A stretch of 64,000 nucleotides of DNA. Source: Palaemon carinicauda (Eukaryota > Arthropoda > Malacostraca > Decapoda > Palaemonidae). Shown one piece after another: positions 12,337-24,429 of the stretch. The position numbers and the translations under genes are program-made. Below the pieces are notes generated by a model. That model had not been told where the DNA came from and did not search any database. It saw only the letters and a program-made list of their open reading frames with translations. Each line of letters opens with the position of its first letter. The first letter of the stretch is position 1. The DNA lies in contig NC_090751.1 of assembly GCF_036898095.1 (NCBI RefSeq), positions 86,751,819-86,815,818 of the forward strand, written 5' to 3'.

Positions 12337-13757
12337 AAAGCTACCTAGAGGAACTTCCATCAGGACATGGCTATCTCACCCAAACATAGATTTTTCCTAT
12401 GTCAAAAATCAAACTGAAGCCTGCTTTGTGACTGCCTCCGTAGCAGAAGATAGATGATGTGTCTGTGAAGAACAGTATGGATTTAATAGAACCTCCCGAG
12501 TCTCAGATTGGGCAGTTAAAAAGCTATAGAAGGCAATCAGTCCTACGTAATACTTGCAATTTCCTAGTCTCTCCATCTTCTGCCTGATACCTTTGATAAC
12601 CTTACAGTATTTTCTTCTATCAGTGAAGTGTCAGAGATTTTGTAGAGATGCCTGGATAGGATAAGAAAAAGTAAAATGTATATCTTATGTAGGGCTTTGC
12701 ATATAATTCTAGCCTTTGAATGGAAATCAAAACAAAATGTTGGCATTCAAAAATACCACAAAGAAACTCAAGTACTGTACTATGATATGTACAAGATACA
12801 AGAATTAACAAACTAACAGTAGCTTGACTGCTTAATGAAAGCTCGGGAAAATATACTCAACACAAAAACCTAATATAAACACAAATAAACTTACTGCTTA
12901 TTCAAATGACTGTCACATCCCAGTGCTAAAAATTGAATTAAAGTTAACAAAAACCAAATTAACATCTTACCTGTTAATCTTTTGAGTGCCATAAGATGCA
13001 TTGTACATCAGGTGAAAACTATAGTACTCCCTTTGGCACCAAATGATGTGTAGCAATTTATGTTATGTAACAGCCATTTTTTTTAATTGAGGTATAGGGA
13101 AATATGTAACATTATATATCAGGAAAAAGAAAATTTGATCACCTATACCATAAAAAATGTAAAGTCCTATCTTGTACAGTTTTGGTGCTAGGATGAGTTC
13201 AGTAAAGCGTCCAAAAAATGGAGCTGGGGACTTAAGTGCCAACTAATTTGGTGAGGGGTTGTAACTCAAATGGTTAAGATAATAAGTAGCCAATCATTTG
13301 GTAAACAGCTGCTACTTACATCAAAATGAATAAATTAGCATTGTAAAATTACACTTAGTATCACGAAGCACAAGCCTTCCAATCTTAAAATATAAACTAA
13401 AATTTATCTCTCTCAACCCTCATAACCCTTCAAAATGAGAGACAAACCAGCGCAGTATCATGCATATACTACTGGGCAGAAATGGTGCACGGTGGTCCAT
13501 AAGAGTAACTCAATTTCTCTAACTTATTCTATCAAAGTCAATTAAGAGCTGTAATAACTCCACAGTGTATTACAGTATTATAATTGGGGATGAGGGGGTG
13601 ATAATGTGACTCCCCGTTAAGTAACAACATAATAAAATTTCGAAAATATAACTGCATTCGTTGTATCTAGATTAATTGTACCCGTGAGTCATATAGCTCA
13701 CTACTAAACTTCTTATGAGGTGGTAAGGTACTGTATTAGAATAATCATGAACTTACA
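12337..13757 (-). other. COMMD10 intron, nothing recognised
   Basis: AT-rich intronic sequence. I checked the splice-like site near 12970 for a COMMD10 exon and found no match. No RNA gene or classified repeat is seen. Confidence 0.4.
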
Positions 13758-15055
13758 TACATATACCACGGCATTTCCCCCAATTTTGGGGGGTAGCCGA
13801 CATCAAACAAATGAAACAAAAAAGGGGACCTCTCCTCTTTACGTTCCTCCCAGCCTGACAAGGGACTCAACCGAGTTCGGCTGGTACTGCTAGGGTACCA
13901 CACCCCACCCTCCCCTGTTATCCACCACAGATGAAGCTTCATAATGCTAAATTCCCTACTGCTGCTACCTCCGCGGTCAACCAAGGCACCGGAGGAAGCA
14001 GCAGGGCCTACCGGAACTGCGTTACAATCGCTCGCCATTCATTCCTATTTCTAGCACGCTCTCTTGCCTCTCTCACATCTATCCTCCTATCACTCAGAGC
14101 TTCCTTCACTCCATCCATCCACCCAAACCTTGGCCTTCCTCTTGTACTTCTCCCATCAACCCTTGCATTCATCACCTTCTTTAGCAGACAGCCATTTTCC
14201 ATTCTCTCAACATGGCCAAACCACCTCAACACATTCATATCCACTCTAGCTGCTAACTCATTTCTTACACCCGTTCTCACCTTCACTACTTCGGTCCTAA
14301 CCTTATCTACTCGAGATACACCAGCCATACTCCTTAGACACTTCATCTCAAACACATTCAATGTCTGTCTCTCCGTCACTTTCATTCCCCACAACTCTGA
14401 TCCATACATCACAGTTGGTACAATCACTTGCTCATATAGAACTCTCTTTACATTCATGCCCAGCCCTCTATTGTTTACTACTCCCTTAACTGCCCCCAAC
14501 ACTTTGCATCCTTCATTCACTCTCTGACGTACATCTGCTTCCACTCCACCATTTACTGCAACAACAGACCCCAAGTACTTATACTGATCCACCTCCTCAA
14601 GTTACTCCCCATTCAACATGACATTCAACCTCGCACCGACTTCCCTTCTCGTACATCTCATAACCTAACTCTTACCCACATTAACTTTCAACTTCCTTCT
14701 TTCACACACCCTTCCAAATTGTCACTAATCGGCCAAGCTTCTCTTCTGTGTCCGCAACCAGTACAGTATCATCCAAAAACAACAACTGATTTACCACCCA
14801 TTCATGGTCATTCTCGTCTACCAGTTTCAATCCTCATCCAAGCACTTGAGCATTCACCTCTCTCACCACTCCATCAACATACAAGTTAAACAACCACGGC
14901 GACAACACACATCCCTGTCTCAGCCCCACTCTCACCGGAAACCAATCGCTCACTTCATTTCCTATCCTAATAGTGTACATGCTTTACTACCTTTGTAGAA
15001 ACTTTTCACTGCTTGCAACAACCTTCCACCAACTCCATATAACCTCATGAACTTG
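13758..15055 (-). mobile_element. 5'-truncated RTE-type LINE, broken
   Basis: On the minus strand the sequence encodes the second half of a reverse transcriptase, from GGRLLQAVKSFYKG through GLRQGCVLSPWLFNLY to LFLDDT, which stands at the position of the usual F-A-D-D catalytic box. Then follows a long open C-terminal part (14592-14008) with YKYLGSVV, TVMYGSELWG, LRWFGHVERM and GRPRFGWMDGVKEAL, typical of RTE-like elements in arthropods. Stops and frameshifts occur between about 14593 and 15000. The 3' UTR-like part runs down to about 13758. The element is dead on arrival: 5'-truncated, as is usual for target-primed insertion. Confidence 0.85.
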
Positions 15056-15596
15056 AATATTTTAAATCTTTATATTTTAATAAATCTCACCTCATTAATA
15101 TCAATCTAATTTAGCATTTACCATGGGATTAAATAGAAATAAACGTTGCCTCTTCAACTCATTAAAACATGATATGAGGAATGATTAAAGCTATGAATTG
15201 CTCCTAACACAATATGCATTAGGATAGAAGGAATGACATAAGTTATGCAATTCTCACCAACAAATTTGGAGATTCTCATTAAACCACAGCTAGAGCTTTT
15301 TTTAATAATTATGTGTATATATATAAATCTGCCTGTACTTTAATAACAAAATCTTTACAGTATTAGGAAAAGACAAATAGATGATTAAGAAGAGAAAAAG
15401 CACAAAACAAATCAAGCTCATTACTCTTTATTCAATCCATTCTCTTCCAATAAATAATCTTTTAAGCTCTAATAGAATATAGAAATCTACTCTGAATTTC
15501 TATTTACTACCTATAACAAGAAAGATTCTTGGTCTGGAAATAAGTCTTAACTTTAAAACTAGGTAAAAATATATAATTACTTTATTCATGGCAAAT
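15056..15596 (-). other. COMMD10 intron between LINE and DIRS remnants
   Basis: AT-rich, without recognisable features. Confidence 0.4.
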
Positions 15597-15665
15597 TTCA
15601 TCCCTAGATAGAGCTTGGAGTTCATTGATTTGCTTGGCCAAAGCCAATGCAAAAAGAAACAAGAT
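15597..15665 (-). pseudogene. DIRS tyrosine recombinase fragment
   Basis: About 70 bases read on the minus strand as L-A-L-A-K-Q-I-N-E-L-Q-A-L-S, matching the LALASAKRxSELHGLS block around the first catalytic arginine of the DIRS recombinases in this window. It lies just outside the end of DIRS-1 and is more diverged, so it is a scrap of an older copy. Confidence 0.6.
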
Positions 15666-15710
15666 TTTTAAACTAAAATATAATTCTATGAATCACACCT
15701 TTGAAAAATT

Positions 15711-16012
15711 ACAAATTCGGAGATAATTTGTATTTTTCCTAACTATACAAACCTTAGCTATTTAAAGTGGGTATTACTTTCGGCGTAGCTGAAAGGACGA
15801 GCCATTAAAATTTTAACGAGGGTTTACGACCCCACCGCTAGTTAGCGGGGGGTAGGGAGGGTAGTTAGCTACCCTCCCCCCTCACACACCTGTGTGGTAA
15901 GCTCACTTTGCTTAGAGGTAGGACTTCAAGGGGGACAGGGCTGGCGGGCAAGTTTGATTAAATAGCTAAGGTTTGTATAGTTAGGAAAAATACAAATTAT
16001 CTCCGAATTTGT
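15711..16012. repeat. DIRS-1 3' terminal hairpin unit
   Basis: Perfect 54-bp inverted-repeat arms at 15711-15764 and 15959-16012 (starting acaaattcggagataatttg) enclose about 194 bp containing a CCACCGCTAGTTAGCGGGG-type palindrome and purine/pyrimidine tracts. Immediately inside the unit is the ITR sequence ttgttccgtaac (from 16016). The same architecture recurs at 57554-57863 and 43415-43710. Confidence 0.9.
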
Positions 16013-16511
16013 CATTTGTTCCGTAACTGGAATACAAACCACGCTATTTAAAGTGGGTGACTTAACCCTTAGGAAGGGTGGAATAAGTCCCAGCCATACT
16101 GGCTTTTGGCTTTGCCCGGGGACTCATTATCTGAGTGTGTCAGCACTCAACAATAAAGAGTCCCTGCACCTCGCTCGCACCTTGCTATGCAAGGGCTGCG
16201 GCCTACATAAGCTGTGTGTGTTTATGTGTGACTCGTCCTAGGAAGTTGACCTGAAGTTCTTGAGATGGAAAACTTTAGGTTAGGACTTTCCCAATTCCAC
16301 CTCGTCAGGGTATGCAGACGTGACAGTATTAACTTAATACTCAGTGGTTTGAGGTCAGCTGTGCAGAGAACCCAGGATGCTGCTTTCCCCAAGAAAAGGG
16401 AGGATGAAGAAAAGAATATGGGCCAGACATAACTTTTCTTTCATGCAGACTAAAACCGGGTAACAATGCCCTCAACCCTCTGCTACTTGTCCATTAAGGA
16501 GCCTGAGGTTT

Positions 16512-17664
16512 AAAGCAGCTGTTATGCAGCCACCACAGGGCCGATAGAGAACGTATCAAGCATCCTGTGGGTCACGTCTTGCATGGTAGTGGGCTGTGAA
16601 GGTCGTCTGACGCTTTCACACTCCTACTTGTTGAACCTGCGTCACTGAGAAGTTCTTCTTGAAGGCCATGCCCCTGACATCATGCGCTCTAAGGCGACAT
16701 GACGGAGGAGGGTCAGGATTAAGGGACAGATGGATTGCCCTACGAATCCATGCCGAGATGGTATTCTTGGTGACCCTCCTCTTTGTTCTCCAAGTGCTCA
16801 CAAACAAAGCTTGCACTTGGGGACAAATGCAGCCGTTCTTTGAGATATAACCTCGGACTCCTTACTGGACACAGTAGGGGAAGCTCTGGGTCATCTGTTA
16901 CAGAACGAAGACTCGAAATCCGGAAAGAGTCAAATCGAAGATCCGGCACTCCCGGAGTCTGTGTCTTAGCCACAAACTCAGAGATGAATATGAACGTTAC
17001 CTCCCCTCATCCCCTTGCATGGGCGATGTCAACGAGAGACCATGAAGTTCACTGATTCGCTTGGCCGAGGCCAATGCTACTAGGTACACCGTCTTCCAAG
17101 TAAGGTGGCGATCTGAAGCCTGGCGAAATGGTTCATAGGGAGGTCTCTTAAGAGGCCTGAGAACTCGAACCATATTCCATGGAGGAAGTCTCACTTCCGA
17201 CTGAGGGCAGGTAAGATCATATCTTCGTCTGAGTAGGGAAAGTTCCAGCGAGGGAGAAATATCCACTCCTTTGAGCCTGAAGGCTAGACTTAAGGCTGAG
17301 GGATAGCCTTTCATTGCCGAGACTGAAAGGCGCATTCTTCCTGCAAATATACGAAGAACTCTGCTATTGCTGGAATAGTGGTATCGAGTGGAGAGATACC
17401 CCTCATGACTCCAGCCACAGGAACTCACCACTTTGCCTGGTAGACCCCTGCGGATGATCTACGCAGGTGGCCAGATATCCCGTTCGCAACTCGTTGCGAC
17501 AATCCTCTCTTAGCGAGGAGATGCTGGATAGTCTCCAGGCTTGAAGTCGAAGCGAAGCTATGGCTTTGTGAAAGATGTTGGCATGTGGCTGTTTGAGTAG
17601 GTTGTGCCGTAGAGGGAGTTCTCTCGGAAGTTCCGTTAGGAATTGCGGAAGGTCCGGAAACCAT
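16512..17664 (-). pseudogene. DIRS-1 tyrosine recombinase, broken
   Basis: Fragments in different frames align along the whole DIRS-2 recombinase: the N-terminal SAM-like part (LRRSSAGVYQAKW, ending in a stop), the central MRLSVSAMKGYPSALSLAFR part, LVALASAKRISELHGLS with the first catalytic arginine, and HDVRGMAFKKNFSVTQV with the H-x-x-R motif. The final tyrosine region and the C-terminus are disrupted, and a stop replaces a glutamine codon near the end. It cannot make a working enzyme. Confidence 0.85.
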
Positions 17665-19256
17665 TCCGTGTGATGAGCCACAAAAGGGTCATCGAGAGAT
17701 TGACCGATATTCTGGTCTTGTTGAGCATCCTCCTCATCAGACAGAACGAGGGAAAAGCTTAAACGTTGGTGCTGTCCCACCGTTGTTGGGAGGCATCTTG
17801 CCAGAGTGCCTTGGGATCTGGGACTGGGAGGGCAATACAGTGGGAGCTTGAAGGTCAGCGCTGTAGCGAACCGATCCACAGTCGGGTAACCCCACAAAGT
17901 CAGGACTTTGTTGGCTACTGGATGATCCGAGGACCACCCGGTACTCATTATATGAGAAGCTCTGCTTCGACCGTCAGCGAGTACATTCCCTTTGTCTGGG
18001 ATGAAGCGAGCCGATAGAGGAATCGAGTGGACTTCGGTCATCTCAGTATCTCTACTGAGAGATGGGATAGCTGCTTGAAAAGGTACCTCCTTGCTTGTTG
18101 ATGTAAGCCACTACTGTGGTGAAGTAGCTCATCACACCACAGAGTGATCCGCCAGGTCCTTGTTGGAATCTGTTGAAGGGCCAGGAAGACGGCCTTCATC
18201 TCTAGCAGATTTATATGGAGGCACTTTTCCGATTCTGACCACAGGGCTGAGGTCCTGTGGTACAGAACGTGCCCCCCCCCTTCCTTCGAGGTGTCCGAAA
18301 ACAGCATCCAAACCGGAGGAAGGAACGAGAAGATCCATTTTCCTTTGTAGGTTCTCGCTTGTCACCCACCACTGGCGATTCGTCCGTTCCGCAGGATCCA
18401 TAGGGATCATGGTGTCCGGGGAATCGCATCCTTGATTCCACCAGGACCTGAGTTGCCCCTGGAGAGACCTCATCCTGAGGCGACCGTAGAGAACTAGACG
18501 AGCCAAGGGTGAAAGGTGATCGAGGAGACATAACCACGATTGGGTTGGAAGCTCTTCTCGTCTGAGGAAAGGGCTTGCGACTCTTCTCAGCCTGTCGTCT
18601 GATGGAAAGGCATTATGGAGATTGGTGTCTATAATCCTGCCTAGGTGAACCAGTCATTGATTGGGCAGCAGAGCGGACTTCTCGAGACTTATCATGATCC
18701 TTAGATCCTGGCAAAGTCATAGAAGTTTGTCTCGGTGTCAAAGAAGGAATGACTCCGAGTCTGCTAGGATTAGGCAGTCATCCAGATAATGGAGGAGACG
18801 GAAGCCGATCCTGAGTGCCCATGATGAAATTAGGGTGAACAGTCCGGTGAAACCCTGTGGTGCTGTGGAGAGACCGAAACACAGCACCTTGAACTGGTAC
18901 TCCTTGTAGTCTATGCTGAATCCTAAGTACTTCCTTGAAGACGGATGGACTGGGATCTGGAAGTACACGGTCTTCAGGTCCAGAATACACAAGAAGTCTT
19001 GCGGTTTACTGCCAGACTGACTGTGTCTGCGGTCTCCATGCTGACTGAAGCATGCTTTAATCTGGACCTCTGCCCACAGAGTTTGCCGCCTTGCTGATCC
19101 CATGACAAGGGTATTAAATGACACCGGATTCGTCCTCAGGGGAGGTAGAGGTGTTGTGAACAGGACGCGATATCCCTGACTGATTACAGAAATCGTCCAG
19201 GAAACGGCCCTGAGTTTCCGCAACTTGTCTGCGCAACCTTGTAGGTATCCCGCCAC
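17403..19256 (-). pseudogene. DIRS-1 reverse transcriptase - RNase H - methyltransferase-like polyprotein, broken
   Basis: Recognisable blocks are LDLKTVYFQIPVHPSSRKYL, YQFKVLCFGLSTAPQGF and the catalytic box LHYLDDCLILAD (reverse transcriptase), INLLEMKAVFLALQ (RNase H), LARFIPDKGNVLADGRSRAS-like spacer sequence, and then LPLYCPPSPRSQG (methyltransferase-like region). They fall in several frames. The finger region present in DIRS-2 (29080-29210) is missing, replaced by an out-of-frame join. The 3' part overlaps the recombinase frame, as in DIRS-2. Confidence 0.85.
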
Positions 19257-19495
19257 TGGCGGACATGCAGGGGAACTGGCAATCCTAGCGTTTGCGGCCT
19301 CGGCTGCTCCTTCTATGATTCTTCCCTCCCCTGAGAGACTAATTGCCTTTCTTGTCCTTGACTGGAAAGGGCTTAGACCCCACTGTCTTAGCTGCCGTTG
19401 TTTTGGTGGGACGTGGTTGCTGAGGTCCTGTAGGTTTATAGGGCTTGAATGTCAAAGCCCCATATAGGAGGGAGTCTTGGTGACTTCCTACACCT

Positions 19496-20880
19496 CTAAG
19501 CCGCCTGCTTCACGTCCTTAGGCTCAAACAGGTTGGTTCTCATAGCGAAAGAATGTCTGAGCCTGTAGATTTTGGTGCTGGGGACTCCCGTTACTGTCTT
19601 GGAGTCCTTTGACTCCCTCCCGGGAGGGATGCAGGACTCCAACCACGACGGAGGCAGGCTCTTCTCCACCCTTATTCGAGAAGACTTTACCGCGCAAGGT
19701 GGGGTTTCCCTTAATGGTGTGATTGGGGAACGTCTCACCTCCCGTGACTCTTCTGAGGGCGGGAAAACTTTGTCCGAAGATGAGGGTGAAAAGTCTGAGA
19801 GGGGAGAGTGCCTGCCTCGAAGACTTACGAGGAGACAGGTACGACCTCGTAGAAGTTACCTCGTCCGAAACTCCTCTTTTCCTCATCGGGAAAGTGGATG
19901 TAGCCAAGGATTTGTGGCTCAACTCAGAGAGAACGGCTTAAAAGCCTGTGCTACCGCTCTGATTAGAGTTCCAAACCAGGCTGCCGGCTGACGGCTGTGC
20001 TGTCAGACACTCCCTCTGGAGGGGAAATCGCCTATAAAAAGATAAGGAAGGCATGTTCCTGGGCCTTTCTGGAACCTTCCCCCCCACTGGCAAGCGCGCT
20101 GTTCTGTGCTGGGGGGGGAATGTAGCGATGGCGCCCTTACCGCGTGATGCCTGGCAGCCTCGCGCGGGGGAGGGTGATTGCGCTAGGGAGCGCGCTGGCG
20201 CTCGCGCGATGGGGAATACCCGAGGGTCGCGAGCGAGAAACTGTCGAAGCGCTGATGCGGGCGTGCGGGAATACCCTGGGCTCGCGCGCGGGAGACTGCT
20301 GAAAACGCGCGAGCGGGCGAGATTTCATAGAGTGCGCAGGAATCATATTGATGTGTAGGATCAGAATGAAGAGCCTGTGTGGACCAGAATGTTGGAGCGT
20401 TCTGCATCGCGAGGGAGTTTGTTGGCGCGCGCGGATATCAATCGGCACGCGGGGAAGACAATCGGTGCGCGCGAGCGCGTAAGACTATTGGCGCGCAAGC
20501 GGGAGACCATCGGTACCCCCGCGCGAAGAAGATCGTCGGCGCTTGAAGATCGCCGGCACTTGCGCGCGTAAGAAGATCATTGGAGCTTGAAGATCGTTGG
20601 CGCTTGCGCGCTTAAGAAGATCGTCGGCGCTCGCGCACGCGGGAAACCATCAGTGCCCGTGCGCGGACGATCGTCGGCGCTTACGCGTGTAGGAAGATCA
20701 TCAGCGCTTGCGCGCGAAAGAAGATCGTCGGCGCTTACGCGCGTAGGAAGATCGTCAGCCCTTGTGCGCGAAAGAAGATCGTCGGCGCTGGCGTGCGTAA
20801 GAAGATCGTCGGTGCTTACACACGTACGAAGATCGTTGGCGTAAGAAGATCATTGGCGAGCGCGCGCGCGTTGCTAGTGC
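19496..20880 (-). pseudogene. DIRS-1 Gag-like ORF1 remnant
   Basis: The minus-strand frame has KRGVSDEVTSTR, SRQALSPLRLF and LHPSREGVKGLQDS, aligning with the middle of the DIRS-2 Gag, then jumps straight to YRLRHSFAMRTNLFEPKDV, which is near the Gag C-terminus; about 700 bp between them are deleted. Upstream (20560-20850) is the Arg/Ser repeat domain, now interrupted by TGA stops. No Cys-rich N-terminus like that of DIRS-2 was found. Confidence 0.7.
20560..20850 (-). repeat. 27-bp tandem repeat encoding an Arg/Ser-rich Gag domain
   Basis: About nine to ten diverged copies of a 27-bp CpG-rich unit (for example gatcgtcggcgcttacgcgc, then gtaggaa). On the minus strand the unit reads as a nine-residue repeat A-R-K-R-R-R-S-S-Y. 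In several units CGA CGA has become TGA TGA or TGA CGA, giving stops. The antisense frame is also open, which is why a false plus-strand ORF appears. Confidence 0.8.
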
Positions 20881-22850
20881 GCTAGGATGCAGGGTCAGCT
20901 GACAGGACGATCAGGAACTGGGATGTGTCCTTAAAAAGGGGAGGTCATCCTTCGATGAGGACCGTAGGCAGGACTGCTTCAGAGTCCAGAGCCGAAGTCC
21001 TTCGTTGCAGTGCAAGGTAGAGCTGGTACATCGGTAGGTCAGCTGGCTCAACACTGGAAGATCTGCTTGATACTCCGAGGAAGGGTCTCTATGAGAGACC
21101 TTTCCCGAGAACGGGAGAGGTGCCCTTCGTAGAAGAGAATAGGAGACACTCGCAGGCTGAATCACTGGTGAGCGCCTGTTCGCTATCTCAGGAAACTCCT
21201 ACGATGTGCGCTGATGCGCAGGTGAACGTTGGCGCGCAGTCCCTGGAACAGGATGTCTCTGGATGGCAGTCTCAGGAACAGCAGGCGAGCGCTTGCGCGC
21301 AATTGCGCACAGGAGAACGTTGGCGCGCAAGGGATACCTGGCGCTTAAGGGACTTACTCACAATATGAGAAAGCCCCTTCTGTCCCAAAGGGACCAGTGC
21401 CCGTTGGATAACGGGGTGTGAGGGCGCCCACAGAGTCAGCAGCCAGGAACGGAGATGGCAGGTCAGCAGGTCTAGGAGATGGCTGGTCTAATCAGGAACA
21501 ATCCTTCGAAGAGGGGTCTCTATGAGTGGCCTCTCTCACGAATGAGAGAGGTGAACACTTCGTAGAAAAGACTTGAAGACACTGGTGATGGCGCCCCTTA
21601 GGGCCGTTGGATCAGCAAGCTGACCTATAAGGAGCAATCCTCCAAAGAGGAGTTCTTAAGAGTGGCCTCCCTCGCGAACGAGAGAGATCACCAGACTGAT
21701 CCTGCAGCTGCTCAGCCCCTTGAGCAAAGCTGCAGGTGCAACCGCTCAGCCCCAAGAGCATAGCCACCTGAAGTTTTCATGCGCCCAGCCTTGCAACCGC
21801 TCAGCTCCTTGAGCATGGTTACAAGTGCGGTCGCTCGGCACCAAGAGCATAACCGGCTGAGGACCAGGAAAACCCATCCAGGAATATTAAGGTATGAGAA
21901 GTTTCCCCTCTCACACCTGGGAAGGGAACCTTCCTCGGAAGGGAAGTTACCTATCCCTGGAGGCGAACCTCCTTAGCATTCTAAGATGAACTGAAGAGCT
22001 GACAGTTGTCACGGGAGGACTTCTAAGAGAAGGGAAAACGCCCATGACGAAGTCCTAGAGAGACAGCAGCGACAGCAGACTCCCCAGGCACAAACAGGAC
22101 AGCTCTGCTTCGTTGGCACACTTTAGTGAAACGAAGAAAAAACTGCATAGTTAACTGGGAAAATAAAGTTAAAAAAAAATTATTTAACAGAAATTCTCCC
22201 GGGAGGAACTCCGAAGAGTAACCCCGAGGGAAAAGCAAAACATAAGAATTAAAAATTAAGTATGCGCCCTCCTCCCTCAATAACATTCACAGGAGAAGGG
22301 GGAGGGCGGAGAACTGTAACAAAAACAGAATTATAACAGAATTTTAATTATGTAATTCATCTAAGAATGATCACAAATAGTAAGAACCACTGACCCCCGA
22401 AGGGACGTGTTCTCCACAGAGAAGCTGAAAAGATAAAAATACAATTAGATTTCATTAAAAATAATTGAGACAAATAAACGGAATAGCAACCCAACCCGCA
22501 ACGGGAAAGGAGCTTGCGTAAATAGTACGTAGTAGTAGTAGTAAGGGGTGAACGACCTCGAGTAGAGAGAGAGACCGTAGGCAAATTAAACTAGCACATT
22601 CCCTTCGCTGAGAATCCAAGTTCCCCGTAGGGAAGGAGGAACACCGAAGATAATAGATGAATGAAGAAAGTCCAGCGATGACGATTCCCCACGGCGGCCG
22701 AGTTAACGGAAAAGACAAAGGAAAAACCGAAGGACCAAGAGGGAGAGGCCGTACCCCACAACGTGGAACCGAGGTGGCCTAGCACTAAGCCGGTGACGTT
22801 GTCGTACACTACACACACAGCACAAACACTGAAACGAAAACTTACCAGAT
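20881..22850 (-). other. DIRS-1 5' leader region
   Basis: GC-moderate sequence upstream of the Gag remnant, with tandemly related modules at about 21480-21700 (gagaggtgaacacttcgtag-type blocks) and about 21700-21870 (ccgctcagccc-type blocks). It is followed by an AT-rich stretch with purine-rich runs to 22850. No intact frame is recognised. Similar long leaders occur in DIRS-4. Confidence 0.45.
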
Positions 22851-24118
22851 CTTAGTCCCAGTAACCTGATTCCTTTTGTAACTTTCAACCAACTGAGTTA
22901 AATATCTTTTCTTTTCAGTAGAAAAAATTATAGGAAAGAACTTCACTAGTTTCATAAATTGCTGGCCAGCAAATCTTGAAGGAAGAAAGCAAAAATAGGG
23001 GAGCAGATTTAGACAAAGTAAGTCTAATAGCAATTTTGTCCAACGGTAAATAAAACTTCTATGTGTTATAGCCATACAACTTTATAAACAGATTGGAGTA
23101 GTAACCACTTGTGACAAAACTGAAGGATAAAAAGTATTATAGTTAACTAACCTTTAAACTTAGCATCTGCATCTAAAGCAAGAACAGAAAGCACAAATAG
23201 ACCAGTAGCAAAACTACTATTTGACTCCTAAGCATCTAAAAAAGCATTAAAAATAATACTACTGCATGTCTCTTTAGCCTTTTAGTTAATATATCTTGCT
23301 CCATTATACTCCATCTGTGCACAATATAAGAGGATATACATACTTCAATCAGGCCTCTACACTGAAAACATTAATCAGCCATTAAACAAAGCTTACTGTG
23401 GTAAGCAGCACATGTGGTGTATGTATTCCAATTAGGTAATTGTGTTGATGAACATATATCAACAATTCTAAACTGCAAAGACCTGGAAGACAATCTAGTG
23501 CTTAGCCAAAGAACTAAGAAACCTATCAACCATACAAGATAGATGAAGGAGCACACGAGTTGACTAAGAGGAGCTGATTAAATTAAGTACACCAATAGGG
23601 GGATGCTGGCTACCACGTTAGACGTGAAAGCTGTTTTGTGTTACTGTTCTTTTTTGCAATAGCTAGAACGAGTAACATTAAGAATACAGTATCCAGTAAA
23701 TTCTTCAGAAAATATGAAATAATGCAGCAAATGAATGCATATCATAAATATGAAACCTTGGAAAGATGGCAAATGTTGATATAATTTGTATTCTTCCTAA
23801 CTATACAAACCTGAGCTCTTTACTAAGAGATTGAATAGTGCGAGCTAGTGTTCAGCTTGCGCTGATCAATCTCCATGTAAAGAGCGAACAGTTTGTACTT
23901 GCGTCGGAACAAACAGAAAAGCACAAAGAATGATTTTGTACCAACTGACTGACATTCTTTTACTTTCTTTAAAGATGGACTAGTGTCTGGAGCTATTTGT
24001 GGCACACGAAAAGGCTAATTATTAGTAATAGGTTACACAGTGATGAGTGAGACATTTATCATGACATTCCTTAAGATTACGAATTTATATACTCAAACCA
24101 AGCTAATAACACACCTAC
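22851..24118 (-). other. COMMD10 intron between DIRS-1 and exon 24119-24213
   Basis: AT-rich intron. The open frame at 22842-23075 (minus) has no resemblance to COMMD10 or any family I recognise. The only clear element is the small DIRS terminal remnant at 23785-23925. Confidence 0.45.
23785..23925. repeat. Short palindromic DIRS terminal remnant
   Basis: It begins taatttgtattcttcctaac, the outer arm sequence of the DIRS termini, runs through gagctctttac, and has the reverse complement gtaaagagc 50-60 bp later followed by an ITR-like tttgtacttgcgtcggaaca. It looks like a solo terminal remnant of an old DIRS copy with the body lost. Confidence 0.55.
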
Positions 24119-24213
24119 CCAAGGGTTAACTGTAAATGACCAATGGGTTGTGCCTGCCGTGCTAAGGTTGAAGATGCTGATTTAAGATGTAAATCCCAGG
24201 CAACATCTTCTAA
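24119..24213 (-). CDS. COMMD10: COMMD10, penultimate exon
   Basis: The 95-nt exon encodes LEDVAWDLHLKSASSTLARQ, then A-Q-P-I-G-H-L-Q-L-T-L plus two bases (gg). It corresponds to the first strands of the COMM domain (family pattern L-x-x-V-x-W-x-L-x-L-x-x-A...L-Q-L). The acceptor gttctttacag-like ttacag precedes it at phase 0, and the donor is gtaggt at phase 2; both agree with the neighbouring exons. The exon is too short for most ORF screens. It sits only 320 bp from the terminal remnant of an old DIRS into which DIRS-2 inserted. Confidence 0.88.
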
Positions 24214-24429
24214 CTGTAAAGTAATTAATCAAGACAATTACAGAAGATATCTTAATCAATGAGACATCTATGCTAAAACCAATTTTTTGGATAAAAAATT
24301 GCATGAAATATTTGACCTTACATGCAACATCAAATGTAAAATATGAACAATTTGTTATATGAGTAACCATCAGTAAAACAAAAAGCAGTTCTGAATAATA
24401 TTGACTACCTAAACTAAAATTTTTTTAAA

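Larger units (their letters stand above)
15711..22850 (-). mobile_element. DIRS-1: DIRS-type retrotransposon copy, internally deleted
   Basis: In minus orientation the copy has a 5' leader, a Gag remnant, reverse transcriptase, RNase H, a methyltransferase-like segment, tyrosine recombinase and a complex 3' terminus. This order is that of DIRS1-like elements, which replicate through a circular intermediate and integrate with a tyrosine recombinase instead of an integrase. It belongs to the same family as DIRS-2 and DIRS-3. The Gag lacks roughly 700 bp compared with DIRS-2, and the reverse transcriptase lacks its finger region. The 5' boundary is a guess: no ITR of the ttgttccg type is visible near 22850. 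The copy sits in a COMMD10 intron, in the same orientation as the gene. Confidence 0.85.

Noticed and set aside
13931..14527. 198-codon plus-strand ORF
   Set aside because: Antisense to the RTE-type polymerase C-terminus, which has clear family motifs on the minus strand.
22842..23075. Minus-strand ORF considered as a COMMD10 exon
   Set aside because: Sequence does not resemble COMMD10, and the missing exon was found at 24119-24213 with correct phases.
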